NCBI RefSeq assembly: GCF_037975245.1
Contig: NC_092563.1
Location: 7,625,501 to 7,689,500 of the forward strand
Direction: 5' to 3'
From: Apostichopus japonicus
Lineage: Eukaryota; Echinodermata; Holothuroidea; Aspidochirotida; Stichopodidae
Length of the DNA: 64,000 nucleotides
Part shown: positions 14,625 to 28,294 of the stretch, piece by piece
Position numbering within the stretch: position 1 is the first letter of the stretch
How the letters are laid out: each line of letters opens with the position of its first letter
Position numbers and translations under genes: made by a program
Notes under the pieces: model-generated
Databases searched by the model: none
Seen by the model: only the letters and a program-made list of their open reading frames with translations
Told to the model about the DNA's origin: nothing

Positions 14625-15689
14625 TTTTAAATGTTGTCTTTTTTTCTGTGATTATGACTTATCAAAATTAACATTCCGCCTGAAGTTACTTTTTAAATTA
14701 GGTACGATTAGGTCTATTTTCATTGCAACATAACACTATTGCCCAATGAACCTATTTTCCTACAACAATAATTTTTTTATAAGCAAACATGTCGGTATCA
14801 CCGATTCAGCATCGAATGGGTTTATAGTAGCCTACTTTGTCCTGTAACACCTCATTTTCCTGCATGATGAAAGTTAATATCCTCACTTCTTCTCTTCGTG
14901 TTTTTTTCTGTTTACCCCTGTTTTCATTTTACTTAGGATTCAAATCTCAAGGTAACGAACGTGTACTTTATTTTATTTATTTATTTATTTTTTAATAATT
15001 AATTTTATCTGGTACGTTATATGGGACGGTAACAAAGGCACGTATCTAGTAAGCTGTAAGCCACAACTTAGCATGAGACTCACAGACAGCAACACGCATG
15101 GAGTTAACCTTGTCTTCTGTTTAAACTAATATTTGATTTATTCTGATTTGTTTTTCATTTGTTAACAAGACATGACGACAACAGCTAAAACAAAGCTTAA
15201 ATTAAATCCGTTTCACAGTTTCATTGACAGTAGTATCCCACTGTGATTGTTGTCCTTCATATATTTTCCACAGATTTATGGCACCAAAACGAATTCGAAA
15301 ATGATGAATATTTGCAGATGTATGCAACTTGAAATTGTAAGATTGCCAAAAGCGGTATTTGCAAAAAAAAAACATTTTTTGAGGTATTGCAAGCACACTC
15401 TGATACTTTTTTCATGGAGAAAACTAGAATTATTTTTAATTATGATAAAATCACATTTCTATGAGGGGAACATACAAGTGGGGTTAGTGAATCATTCATT
15501 GCATGTTTTTGTGCCTTAAGTAGTTTGTAATTTTGCTTCAATCTGTTTTTGTATCTAAAACTTGGTATCAGTTTCACTGTTTAATATATATTTAATACCA
15601 TAAAAACAAAATTTAAAAAAAATTCCACGTGGGACACATCACCATTATGAGCGGGTTAGTGCGTATTTGGAGTACACAGTGGCTACCAA

Positions 15690-15930
15690 CACTAATGAAT
15701 ATTAATGAGATATTAACAAACGATTGCATATTCTCGACTGTTCTTATAAGCTTATTAGATTCGTAATAAGGTACACAATAGATATGGTTATTAAAAAATA
15801 TGAATGAGAAACTGACAAACGATTGCATATTCACGACTGTTCCCTATCGGCTGAATCGATTCGTACTGATTTACCCAATGGTAATCATGATTAGTAACTT
15901 ATGAATATCTCATCAATATTCATAACGAGC
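15690..15930. repeat. Imperfect 99-bp tandem repeat with an inverted end
   Basis: acaaacgattgcatattc, then cgactgttc, occurs at 15716 and 15815 (99-bp spacing) with diverged sequence around it. The word atgaatattaatgagat near 15697 is matched in reverse complement near 15906-15922, so the region may be a decayed small inverted-repeat element. Confidence 0.6.
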
Positions 15931-16184
15931 AATATGAAATAACAAGTAGTATATTTGCTGCCAGTTTCTCCTCGCCAACCCATAATATTTATGGAAGATT
16001 AAGCCGGGCTTTGCTTCAGACAAATACTACAATTTGTTTTTCTGCACATTTCCGTTGTGGTAGACGCTTCTATCGCTGAACGACTAACCTCGTTAATTGT
16101 GTCAGTTTGATTGTTGCGAGAAGTCAGTCTTCCAATCACTTTATTGTTGTTGGCGAAAAAAAATGCACCGTCATACACTTACAT

Positions 16185-16412
16185 CATATTTAATGTCCAT
16201 GATTATGAATTGTCAATTGTCAACAACTCTGTAACTGGACGACATACATTAGTCACTCCAAGATTAATGTATGTCGTCCAGTTGTTGTTGACAATTCATA
16301 ATCATGGACGTTAAATATGAATGTAAGAGACAGACTTCGGTCAGCTTGCGGCTTTGATAAGCCAATGAGGCTTCTTTGCGAGTTCCTGCTTGCAGGAGGA
16401 TCATACATACAC
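16185..16412. mobile_element. SINE family A, head-less fold-back copy
   Basis: Bases 16265-16319 read the SINE A body forwards, while 16185-16251 carry the same part in reverse complement (catatttaatgtccatgatt ... gacatacatta). The 13-base loop, 16252-16264, is the segment that normally joins the tRNA head to the body. The forward copy continues through the usual tail to about 16412. The tRNA head, and so the polymerase III promoter, is missing, leaving a hairpin with arms of about 55-65 bases. Confidence 0.85.
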
Positions 16413-18639
16413 TCTGCTTATACTGCGCTATGGACTGATGAAACCTACAATGTTGCTATTCCTTTCTTTCTCTTGCTCTCTCTCCCTCTCGTAAGTTATA
16501 GGGCATCAGCTGGGGAGATGAAATAACTCTTCCATCCTCAGGAATGTTTTCAATTAAATATTTTCGGCGATTCAGTTTACCAATAAAAATAAACAAGGAG
16601 AGTTAAACGAACACAAACTGTTCTTGATTAGAATCATCGAACTGATGTCACTTGTTTAATATTCTCGTAAGATAGACAAAATATGAAGGAATATAAACTG
16701 AAATAACTGCCTGAAACTCAATTACGTTTTCTACAAATTTTCGTATAACTTAGACGGGTCGCATAATAAAATTCCATCCTGCCGGTTAGTGTTGCGGTCG
16801 TTGACGTACCCCAAGACGGATAGAAAATCGCTCAATGGGTCGTTTTCAGAAGCAGAATGGGCAGTTTGTATTTTATATTCACAAACGGTATATAAATATA
16901 GATATAACTTTACGTACGGTAAGGTTCATAGCTTAATGAAAGTTATGTTGCACCTAAACCTCTTATGTAGCACAGTGGGTACTTATCTAGCTTTAGCAAA
17001 CGCTTGGTTTTGAAGATAAATCCATAGCCTGGTTTATTGTGATGAATTAAATCCTGAAAAATCTCCAAATTAAACAAAGAACATTAATTACACTAATTAC
17101 GTTTGAAAGACAGACGCATTTGCTTATTCCCTGCATCACCCCCACATCCCACCCATAAAAGGAAGAAGAAGAAGAGAGAATTACTTAAACGAAAAGAGTG
17201 TGAACTTGGGAGAGTAGGCAATAATTTATATTTTTCGGGCAATATTCTAACAGAAAATAGGTATAAAGGCCTACAAGATGTACAAAACCCTCCAGGTAGA
17301 ACCCATCCACTTACCACCTCACCTCTCCACCTACCACCCCACCCCGCCCCGCCCCTACACTTACCACCCCACCTCTCCATCTACCACTCGCCCCTCCATT
17401 CACCACGCAACCCAAACAAACCCCCTCCACCTTAATCCAGCCCCTCCTCATATCCTGAAAACTCCATCTGTACCATCACCATAGAAAATCTTTTCCACGA
17501 TTTACTTCGAGAAAGAAATAAAACTAAAATATTTCTTTTACATTTGTATGATTTCTTATGAACATTCCCCCTCCCCCACAAACACACAAAGATAATAGTT
17601 TAGTCACGTAAACATATCCGTAATGCCTCCAATATACGTTCTTATTTTTTGTCTCCATAGAAATTCAAATACTAAAGAAAGATAAAAGAAGTAAGTTACG
17701 TGATAAACAAATGTTCGTATATCTGATGTTACCAAAGTTATGAAGCTACAGTTTTATGGTTGTTATCGTGCTTCAACCATTCACTTTAAATATTTCAATA
17801 AATGAAGGAAAATGTGTGAATTCATATAACACCAGCTGCAGCGCACACCATATCCGTTCAGCTCGACATTAATGTTGACCATGTGAGCTTTTAGCTACAC
17901 CGTATTCCACGACAGCAAAACTTAGCCTTCTTTCTTTTTCTGGGTCGTTTTCATTACTAGCTGAATAACTGCAGGAGGTATAGAATTATAAAATCCATAG
18001 ATTAATCAAATGTCTTCTCTGAATCATGAATAAAGTTCGTATTAATCGGATGATGCTGGGTTGTTTAGCATAATTACTTTCGGAAGATGTAAAAGTGAGT
18101 AGAAACTTACGCGATTTCCCATTGGACGGTTGTCATCATGCTGGCTGCAGGCAATGCATGATTTTGAAAAATAATCAAGTCTAGAGAAAAATCTAGGTAA
18201 ACTTTTTTACTAAGAAAATCTCTGCTCATGAAGATTAATTAAAATAATAATCATTAAAACTATTGATACCAGAGAATTTATAATGATTCTTTACCTTAAA
18301 TATCTTAGCCTATGGCTAATTAAAATTAACAGAACATTGCCTGTAGAGATGGACCAAATTAACAAGCATGAGCTATATATTATAATCATCTGTCGTTCTG
18401 AGTATAAAAAATACGTCTGTTACTCGATTTCGTACGAGTGACACGAGGGTGATTTAATTGACTTGAATAGTATTTAAGTTCTGTTAAGTGTTGAGTTGAT
18501 TTTCCAGCAATTTTGTTCTGCCCGCGGTTCTAAACATTTATCTTTTGATTATGTTGGCCTAGAGGCCTTGTTATACAATCTTTCGAGGAATGAATTGAAA
18601 ATGATATAAACAGTCTGAACTCTCAACCAACTCTCACCC

Positions 18640-18640
18640 A

Positions 18641-18689
<49 letters not shown>
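18640..18689. repeat. TA microsatellite at the 5' side of SINE B copy 1
   Basis: About 50 bases of TA with one tg step at the start, directly followed by the SINE B 5' end. Confidence 0.93.
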
Positions 18690-18692
<3 letters not shown>

Positions 18693-18976
18693 GGAATCAC
18701 AAATGATTTCGAGTTGGTTAGAATCATGTTTGATCTCTAGAGTAAGGCAAAATATGTCACCAAAACAGAACTAGTATTGTTCGATACAGGTGACAAACGC
18801 CTACAGTGGAATTACGACCTTCCGTACCGGTTTCGAACCTCTGGACATACAATCAGCGTCCATAGCTTAGTGGTTAGGGTGTCCGCATATAAAGCGGGAG
18901 GCCCGGGTTCGAACCCCGGTGGAGGCTGGAAGTTTTTTCACTGTTCTGGATTTTCCAACTCACTACGATTTTAATT
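18688..18976 (+). mobile_element. SINE family B, copy 1 (internal tRNA-like module)
   Basis: This 289-bp unit matches the minus-strand copy at 51355-51645 over nearly its full length. About 165 bases lie before the tRNA-like module, including a B-box-like word, ggtttcgaacctc (18828-18840). Then come the tRNA-like module 18856-18926 and a tail, agttttttcactgttctgga, running into TA repeats. TA microsatellites flank both sides. The layout suggests a dimeric tRNA SINE whose first unit has decayed. Confidence 0.85.
18856..18926 (+). tRNA. tRNA-like sequence within SINE B (pseudo-tRNA)
   Basis: A near-complete cloverleaf can be drawn. The acceptor pairs at 6 of 7 positions; the A box is TAGCTTAGTGG; the anticodon stem TCCGC/GCGGG encloses the 7-base loop ATATAAA; the T arm CCGGG/CCCGG encloses TTCGAAC. 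The anticodon would be ATA, which is unusual for a nuclear tRNA, and the second SINE B copy shows ACA instead. It is therefore read as the SINE's promoter module rather than a working tRNA. Confidence 0.6.
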
Positions 18977-20074
18977 ATATATATATATTTACTGTATATT
19001 ATTTCATGCATATTACACACTATACACCTGTTTGGTTATCCATCACCACTGTGTAACTTTGTATCCAATGTGGACAAACTCATTGGTTGTCAGTTTGTAA
19101 TCTCCATAGTTTTGTTATTATTACCCGAAAAATGATGTTTAATATTGGCGGATTTTGTTTGCGATGGGCTCTGGTTATTTATTAGAATACGACAAGTGAG
19201 TGCCCCCGAGTGTGTCTTATCACAAAATGACAAAATACGAAACGGATCAGTAAAACATATCTCATGTCAAACGGGCTACTAAACAAATGCTATAAAAATT
19301 CCCTTTATGCAATTGAAAACGAAAAGAAAGAACTTGCAAGATGTAATCAAATTCTGTCTTCTTCTCTATGACTTATTTATACCTGAAATGTTATCTGTTC
19401 ATATTAAGACTTGAACATCACCCTACATTAACTTCAAGCCACAGGGTTGCCAAACTATCTAATCGTAAACGCTCTCATGCATGTACCCCACGAAGGGTTA
19501 GCAAAGATGAAGTTTTCCAAAAATTATTGTGCCCTGGTTTTGAGGATCGTTATTACTGAACAGAATATACACTTAACGCAAATTAATATGTCAAATTAAC
19601 AGGAAGGTATTGTGAATATCAATGAACAATGAATGCTAGGCGAGTGTCCTATAGTTTGTAGCCATAGCAACCGTAGATGTAGAACGGCAATATAAAACGT
19701 AGACTAATGGAAATATTGCTAGCCCACCACCGGGATTGGAAACCGTATGAAAACAATATTTACCCCCTTTCGCACAGCCTTCACAATTGCTGCCAATTCT
19801 CAGTTTGCCTATAAAACCATGCATGCACGTAATTAAAGAAGAGATGTATTTTGGTTTAAAATTCTGTAATACGTGGATCGAGACTGGTACCAAATCAACT
19901 AAGGTAGGAAGAAAAACGTAAAACCGACTCTAAAAACAATGGTTGGGTTGATTGAATTACGGCAAACCTGTAACTACGAAAGACTTTGAAGGAATTAGCC
20001 TCTGGTATTCACCTGAATATCAAATTCACTTGAATTCTTTAGTTATAAACTAGTATTCTTGACATTGTACTGTA

Positions 20075-20845
20075 GTAATTTACTATAGTCATTCGAGTTT
20101 ACTGTAGTCATTCGAGTTTTCTGTAGTCATTCTAGTTTACTGTAGTCATTCTAGTCTACTGTAGTCATGCTAGTTTACTGTAGTCATTCGAGTTTACTGT
20201 AGTCATATGAGTTTACTGTAGTCATTCGAGTTTACTGTAGTCATTCGAGTTTACTGTAGTCATTCGAGTTTACTGTAGTCACATGAGTTTACTGTAGTCA
20301 TATGAGTTTACTGTAGTCATTCGAGTTTACTGTAGTCATTATAGTTTACTGTAGCCATTCTAGTTTACTGTAGTCATGCTAGTTTACTGTAGTCGTTCGA
20401 GTTTACTATAGTCATTCGAGTTTACTGTAGTCATTCGAGTTTACTGTAGTCATTCGAGTTTACTGTAGTCATTGTAGTCTACTGTAGTCATGCTAGTTTA
20501 CTGTAGTCATTCTAGTTCACTGTGGTCTTGAGTTTACTGTTGTCATTCTAGTTTACTGTAGTCATTCTAGTTTACTGTAGTCATTCGAGTTTACTGTAGT
20601 CATTCGAGTTTACTGTAGTCATTCGAGTTTACTGTAGTCATTGTAGTCTACTGTAGTCATGCTAGTTTACATGTAGTCATTCTAGTTCACTGTGGTCTTG
20701 AGTTTACTGTAATCATTCTAGTTTACTGTAGTCATTCTAGTTTACTGCAGGCATGCTAGTTTACTGTAGTCGTTCGAGTTTACTGTTGTCATTCGAGTTT
20801 ACTGTAGTCATTCGAGTTTACTGTAGTCATTCTAGTTTACTGTAT
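20075..20845. repeat. 19-bp minisatellite with about 40 units and a higher-order repeat
   Basis: The unit is tttactgtagtcattcgag with variants (tcatgctag, tcatatgag, tcattctag). A rare shortened variant, tgtggtcttgag, occurs at 20521 and 20691, and its neighbours repeat in the same order. This gives a second period of about 170 bp. Confidence 0.95.
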
Positions 20846-22102
20846 AGTTTTTAGTTTTTAGGTTGTAGTTCCATGTAAAGCAGTTGATTATGTTTAGCGC
20901 AATATCTCCCGTCGTATTCATACAAGGACATATAAAGTTAAAGGTTACCTTAAAGCAATTACAGAATTTTTTATAATATCTTCCAGGCTCTTGAGACACG
21001 GTGCTTAGGCTAGGTAACTGTTATAATAAAATACACTGTGTTAACAGTTTTTGAAGAGGTTAGAAATCAAAATCCCCTCTTCACGACGTGCTCAATGAGA
21101 GTCGGATTAAATTATTAAATACATTTTGTATAAAATGAATTTAAAGATTGGCGTTGACAACATGTGGCCAGAACGTGTGGACATCAGAGTGTGGACAATC
21201 AAATATTATCTACAATCATAATCGCTATCTAAGTCGTTAAGTGTATCTGAAAAGAAACGTGCCTGGATTTGCTCTGTTGCTATTTACACTTTCTGGTTCA
21301 CTCCTGGCTGGCAGAGTTCAGTAAGATATAAAATAAAATCCCAACAAGGTTGACATTCTCCTTGATAAAGTGGCAAAGTGGAGATGGTGAGGGGGGGGGG
21401 GCCGGGGGGTTGAGGTGCACATATACTTTATGCAATACCTGTCTTATAAAGCCTTTATAAGTTGTGAGTTTTTATTGGTGTACCAATTAACAATATTAAT
21501 ATTTTCTCTCCAATTTTCCAATATCCAATTTATGGATAAGTTATATAGATTTATTATTTTGTATATTTCGTTCCAACAATACTTAAGTCTGTTCCTACAT
21601 GCATTTTAGTTTCATGTATTAATTATTTATAAGACAGCAAAATGCCATTATTAAGTTAATTTACGTGTCGTTAGATTCGCTTTGACTATTCTTGATGTGA
21701 GTTAAATCATCAGAGATTTTATCTTTCTTCCTATGTTTTGCATTTCTTACTATAGACATTTATCATGAATATACCTCTTCTCGATCACCGTTTAATGAAC
21801 CCTCAAATCTTTTCAACATGTTCGCTGTCAGAGTGTTTACTACTATATACATAAACTACTACATAAAAGCTTTGACCATGTCTGTCTTACGTCTGTTCCT
21901 CCTCATACATAAACAACGTATTGCATGGCGTATACTTGCGACATAAATCGCTGACAGGGTAGACTATTGTTGTCTAATCTGCTGATTTTCGTCAAGGTAT
22001 ATGGTTGTAAATCACTGATCCATATCCTTATTAATCCTGTATTCGACTGATCCATATCATAATTAATCCTGTATTAGACATTTAAGAAGGAAAATCGGGC
22101 TT

Positions 22103-22136
<34 letters not shown>

Positions 22137-25100
22137 CTTTCATCACACAGTTGTCTAAACTAGGCCTATTGCATACTGCTTGGAACCACATGCATTTGTT
22201 AAAAAACAAAAATGACGCATGCGCAAATACGAACAAAGGTTTGTATCAAGGTTATCGGATTTTCATATCTGGATTAGTATCTCAAAACTAAGCATACCAA
22301 CAGAGCCTTACACGTCATCGAAATTAGCATTAAAAACGTATAATGAAGATAAACATTTCCAACTGATTTTCCGATAAAGAGGGAACTGTTCATTGGTATG
22401 CAGTGTAGTATATGATCCTAACCTGATTCCTGTATCGTATAGTGTGTAGCTCAAAACTAGCCTTACTTGCAATAGCCTTAGACATCATCTAAACCAAAAT
22501 TACCGTTGAATTTCCAATCTTAAAAGCGACAGAGAGAGAAAGAGAGAGAGGTGGAGAGAGAAAACATTGGCGACTTTTTCAAGTATTATATCAATATGCA
22601 GGAAGACCTAAACTGTTTAGACGGTCCCTGCATGTTACCTATTCTCTGATGAAAGATCATGAATAAAACATTATAATTTGGCATAGGACGTTTAAAATGA
22701 TCTGCATGAGTTTTCGTTTCGTTTCATTTCAATATTTTCTCATCGTCAGAGGCATTTCATGATCGAAAAGTCACATTCTCATATTTTTTTTTTTTAAATA
22801 TAAACTTGTTAATGTGATTGCTTTTTCAAATAATCTAAACAAACAACGATTTTTTAATTTTGTTTCCTTTTTTTTTAAATTTTTTCTTCACTTTGTTGAA
22901 TAACCATTTATGAACGTGAAATGACATATCTCATAATGTACCCAGACATTTCTTGTCCCTTACGGCATTGTTGTGCTTTTGTTTTTGCTTATACAAGACA
23001 TGATTAAGTTTGTATGCAAATGAGTTGTATATTTGATTATGCCGACAGGTGTGTTATCATTATCAGTTGAAGAATCCGAATATGAAGTTTTCGGCAACTA
23101 GATTTTCCTCCTAAGGGAAAATCGATTACTGTTTTGCTTAGATATTAGCTTTGCCTCTAATACATATTTTATTATTAAAAAAAAATTGTCCGGTATACCC
23201 GAGAATTGGGTTTGCCATGGTGTTACTCAATCCCAATTTTTGTGCGTTTCATTTTTTTTTTTTATAGTAAGACAGGAATTTTAAGAAGTCAAATGATCAC
23301 ATGTTGAGATAATTGTATGCCTCAATTTTTCCATGCAAACGTTATAAACCTACAAATAAATTCAATAGTAGTTCTTAATTTGTACCTGTATGGGAGTATA
23401 AGCGTGTATGTGCATGGATGGTGGGGGGGGGGGGGGTCGGGTGGAGGAAGGTTGGGGCTAGGTTGTGATGTTACGTATGACATATATATATATATATATA
23501 TCTGAATATTCGTTGATACACACCAATAAAGATATCTATATTATATCTGAATTAAGTACGACAATATCTGCTCTGACAGCTTTTGGTTATTTACGTAAGC
23601 TAATCGAATTAATGCAAGTTACTCTGTAATTGGAAATACCTTTAATCCGTTTGCCTAAGATCGTGTGACGTCACAAAAAATGTCTTCTATAACGTTCTAT
23701 CATGCGCTTGCCATTTGATACATTAATATACCGACTATGTTGCGTTGACTGTAAATATCTGCTGATTCGGTATTAATAAAAAACACTAATAAATCGCAAA
23801 TGAAAGAAAGAGTACAGACCATACCCCCCATACCCCCCATTCCCCCACCCCCCAGTAAAGAAAAGGAGCTTCAAATCGAACTATAAGAAGAATTAAATTT
23901 AAAAAAAAATACAACAACCTCAACACGAGAATAAAACGATAAGTACGTTACACCTTCGTGACTTTACATCGATGAAATTCCAGCTTATACCTACAGCAGT
24001 GGCTCGTGATTATGACGTTAATTGCCATGGAAGATAAAACTTGTCAACTCTTTGAATAAGGTACGATATAGTTACCAATACAATCAATTAAACTCTACCC
24101 TTGTCCCATGCAGGTGCTAGTAACAGCAGCTGTCCTATTAATCAAATCAAGATATTTCTAAACCATCTTGATATATTATACACAAAAATGTGATATTAAC
24201 TAATGGTCAAGCTGATTTAGTGTTAATGTTCATCACGTTTGTGACAGTGTAAACAATGGGGTGGGGGGTGGGTGGGGAGAGAAGGAAGGGGGAGAGGAAT
24301 GAATTATGCTCAATGTTACAAGAACACGTTTTTTGACATACCTTCTTGAATCTGTTTTGATATTAAGTCGTGCTTGTTGTTAATATGATCCGACATACAG
24401 GCAATGATTGGCTGTGTAATGAATCGACATTATGGAATCAAAACCGTATGTCATCAGCGATCAGGTTACTTTGAAGACTTTTAACCGAAGCATATGATAC
24501 ATTTCATTGTAATATAGTTCGTTTACGCACTATATAACTACAGCGTAATAATGTATACAACGCGGAACGTTTGCAGCTCTTTAGAGTAAATACATTATAA
24601 GATACGATGAATTCGTGCTAAATGGCATTTATTGGTGTCCGTACATAATTACCGCTGCTCTCTATACTATACACTCGTTTAAATAATATTCACGTTATTC
24701 GTTCTGACTGCTCAGTTAAGAAACTATCGTGGTTAAGGAAACCTCTTCTACTATTTAATATCACCAGGGATCGTCTTAATGTACCTATCAATGAACAGTG
24801 AGTACACATTTCTAATTCTTTTTTTAAAAAGTATTATAAAAGGGTTAAATTTCTTTTCATATTTGTTTTCAAAAACGACTAGTCCAAATAATGTAAGCTG
24901 ACAACATTATCAAAGGATATGTTTATATTTCCATCATTTTTTGTTTGTTTCAGAAAGTATGAACATTTGTGTTTTGCCTCATTCCCACAAGATCATTTGT
25001 AGGGCGGCCTCATATGTGTGTATGTATTTATATCATAGAAATATGAATTCATACTTACGGGTGGCAATAAACTATATTATAAGGCAATAACAAAATCGTT

Positions 25101-27030
25101 CTTCCGTTTAATGGAGCAAAATATCCTGCTGGGAAACATAAATTTACTTTTGGGAAATTGATGTTGTTTACGACGTTAAAACCGCATGTTATAAGCACAT
25201 AAGTAAAAAAGTAAAATTTTAATTTTGTCCAAATTATAGTATCGCATGTTTCAGTTGAAAGACAAGAAAACGAAATTTGCCATCATTGTAAACGTTGAAT
25301 TTTGAAGTGACAAAGTAACAAGAGATATGTATTTTGTGATGTATTATTAAATTTAATCGTAACTTGTTTATAGATCAATTCGTCGAATATATAAATCGTC
25401 AAATTTCTGAGCCACAGATGATTCTGGCAAAAGATTGTATATGTATATGGCGTTTATCAACATATACAATATTTAATACGTGCTCACTATTAGCCATCGA
25501 TTACGATGATTTTGGGACGAAAGTTTTATTTGCTTTTGTGATATTCGAAAGCATAACATCCTATAATATAATTTACATCATGAAATTGATAGAGAAAAAT
25601 TTAAAAAAAAAATCTAAATGTTTGAAGTATATGGCAGTTAGTAAAATACTATACCAGCGGTCGAGACGTGTCGAGATGACGAACTATTTAAACTAACATG
25701 GAACTATATTGTGTATAAACTATTCCCGAATGCTGGTGGGCGCATGTTACAAAACCTAGCAAGGTGTCCTGACCTTTTGTTTACGTTAATTTAATTAATA
25801 CTGATTAATTTATTACTTAAAAATGTTAGTAATATAAGCGATACAATGCAAACTGTTGCTTTCATGTTAGTGGGTGCAAAAATCAAAATGCACTAAACAG
25901 TCACGGTATGTAAACAAACGTATTCTTCATATGTACCGTACAATATCATTGATTGCGTAGGCTCCAACATAAAATAAAAACTTATAGAAAATAAATTTAG
26001 GAAGATCTTGTAAGGATTTATGTTTCAAATATCTTTCAAAGATATACAAGTTCAAACTCATAAATATATAATAATTAGGATAAAAAGTATGTTATTGTTG
26101 CGTCGAATTTCACATTATTTGACATAACAAATATTAGGTGAGAGTATCTGATATATTCAGCCGTTATCGGATATATATGATGAATTAGGAAATGGGAAAT
26201 TCGTGCGGAATAGGAGTTTGAGCTGGGTACTTAGCGTGGGTCTGTGTGGACTGGTGGGGAATGGGGGGGGGGGAGGTTCCCTCTTGCATGGACAGTTTCT
26301 TCAACTTTTTCATTACATAGATATTTTAAAACTACCTCTAAGATATTACTCCTCACGGTGTTATTTTTACGGTACATGGTACCGTTTTAGACATTGCTTT
26401 CTTTATATTTTCAAAAAATTAGATAGTAATAATAACAATTATATTACGAGATTGCCTATAGTCCAACTTTGACAATGTAACGGCATTCAATAATACAAAA
26501 TATGGATTTAGCAGGGACAATTTACTGTTCTACACATATGGCATCATATATCATTGGGGTGGGGGGGGGGGGTGAAATACAAAGAGGTAGTTTTGTATAC
26601 ACCGTCATACCGGTACCGAACAATATCGAGAAACAAAAATCGATTTATAAAGCTTCTCGATCGAACATAGCACATAAATGTTAGACGTGTATTTTAAAGA
26701 AAGTTACCGTAACATTTTCTGAAACTGAATTCTGAAATAAGCTGCGGTAGCGCGATATGAAATAGCAATTTGTATATTAATAAATTAATATATTAATTGA
26801 TATATGTATTTATTTTTAAATTGTTTATTATTTTCGCGTACACCACATGCATGTTGCAATAAATTCAAATGGGGTTTTCTCCTTCAGCGGGAAATAATTC
26901 ATAAATGTAAAAATATATATATATATACAAAAGAGAAAGGTTGTGCTGTAAATAAATTTGTCAAATTTTTATCAGGCTGTTAACTTCGACAAAGCGTCTG
27001 ACACTTGATAAAACTGAAGGAGACTTCTAA
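20846..27030. other. No gene recognised; 6.2 kb intergenic DNA
   Basis: Holds G runs at 21391-21409, 23421-23436, 26264-26274 and 26559-26572, TA runs at 22104-22132 and 23479-23501, a GA-rich patch (22533-22562), and T or A homopolymers. No coding pattern was recognised on either strand. Confidence 0.6.
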
Positions 27031-27130
27031 TGATTATGTGACATTATGATTATGTGACATTATGATTATGTGACATTATGATTATGTGACATTATGATTA
27101 TGTGACATTATGATTATGTGACAATATGTG
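27031..27130. repeat. 16-bp tandem repeat, about 6 copies
   Basis: The unit tgattatgtgacatta is repeated head to tail with almost no variation, ending in a partial unit (caatatgtgacattt). Confidence 0.95.
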
Positions 27131-27243
27131 ACATTTACTTGACTTTACAGCGGGTTTTTCTGTTACTATAAATTGTATAAAACTCATGATCTTTCCTCGA
27201 TATGAAAGTAGATTTTGGTGTTCTATAGACAATCGTAACAGGG

Positions 27244-27436
27244 CTACACCGATTATTAATCAATAAACAATTATTAATTAATTAATTAATTAACATACAC
27301 CGATTATTAATCAATTTTCACTTATTAATCAATTAATCTACACGGATTATTAATCATTTAATCAATTATTTATCAATTAACTTACATCGATTATTAATCA
27401 ATTATTTATCAATTAACCTACACCAATTATTAATCA
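27244..27436. repeat. AT-rich irregular tandem repeat
   Basis: acaccgattattaatcaatt-like words recur five times at spacings of about 36-51 bp, mixed with attaattaa runs. Confidence 0.8.
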
Positions 27437-28294
27437 GAATAAGATCACAGTTTATCACAAATTAAGAAAGAAAATTTCCTGGATTTCCTAAATTGATTAG
27501 TAGATAATGAAATGTATCTGATTTCTGGTCTTAACATTTTTTCTACAAGAGACTTTTCATATTATCAAGTAGAAATTAAAAGTATATAACTTTTGTTAAG
27601 ATGTAGAGTGAATAAAACGATCTTGTGCCATGTCTGAACTTACATTTCCAATTATACAGCAAATACTCAAAAGTTCCAAGTTCTCGTTAAAACTAAACCA
27701 AATCCACGCAGCAACCGCGTTCGTTTTACGATTATATATGCATTCCAGGTTAATTTGTTTATTCTGACGGGGCGTAATTAATGCGCATAAATTGTAACAC
27801 TCTAAGAAAAGGTATGTCCCCCGGAAAAGTAATTTCTTACAATATTAATGGACTAAACTCTCCACCGGAAGAACGACATCAATAATGGCATAAATCTCGT
27901 GAATTTGTAAACGAAAAAAAAAACAAAAATTAAAACAGTTTAACACTTCTTTACCTTCTTAAATACAGTTTTACAGTTTTACACTTTCTTGGATGAAACC
28001 ATTAGTAACTATATATAGGAGTAGCTACAGTGTACTGTAGAATAAGATCAAATCTCTAAGTTTGAGTATATAGGTCCCGGGGAGTTTATATCTGTTCACA
28101 AGTATTATTAGTATAGAACGCATATCTCCTGAATAAATTAAAGAGTATCCATGCAATTAGCCAATCATATGCCTAGGTTATAGAGAGTTCTATCCATCTG
28201 ATTGAAAGCACTTAATCAACTAGCTATGTATCACCAACGAGACTTGAAGATCAATGTCTTTATCAACACTGGTATACATTAAGTGTCATATGGT

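Larger units (their letters stand above)
16413..20074. other. No gene recognised outside SINE B
   Basis: A C-rich stretch with repeated ccacc/cctccac words lies at 17290-17430. Otherwise AT-rich DNA without coding signal. Confidence 0.6.

Noticed and set aside
15202-15396. Minus-strand frame resembling a LINE reverse-transcriptase C-terminus (SANIHHFRIR, NLWKIY)
   Set aside because: Only a faint likeness; the usual WN-x-LP and FK motifs are absent, so it is not called.
18856-18926. A working tRNA gene
   Set aside because: The cloverleaf is good, but the sequence lies inside a repeated SINE unit and the anticodon differs between copies.
20075-20845. CRISPR-like array
   Set aside because: The repeats are contiguous 19-bp units without unique spacers, and this is animal DNA.
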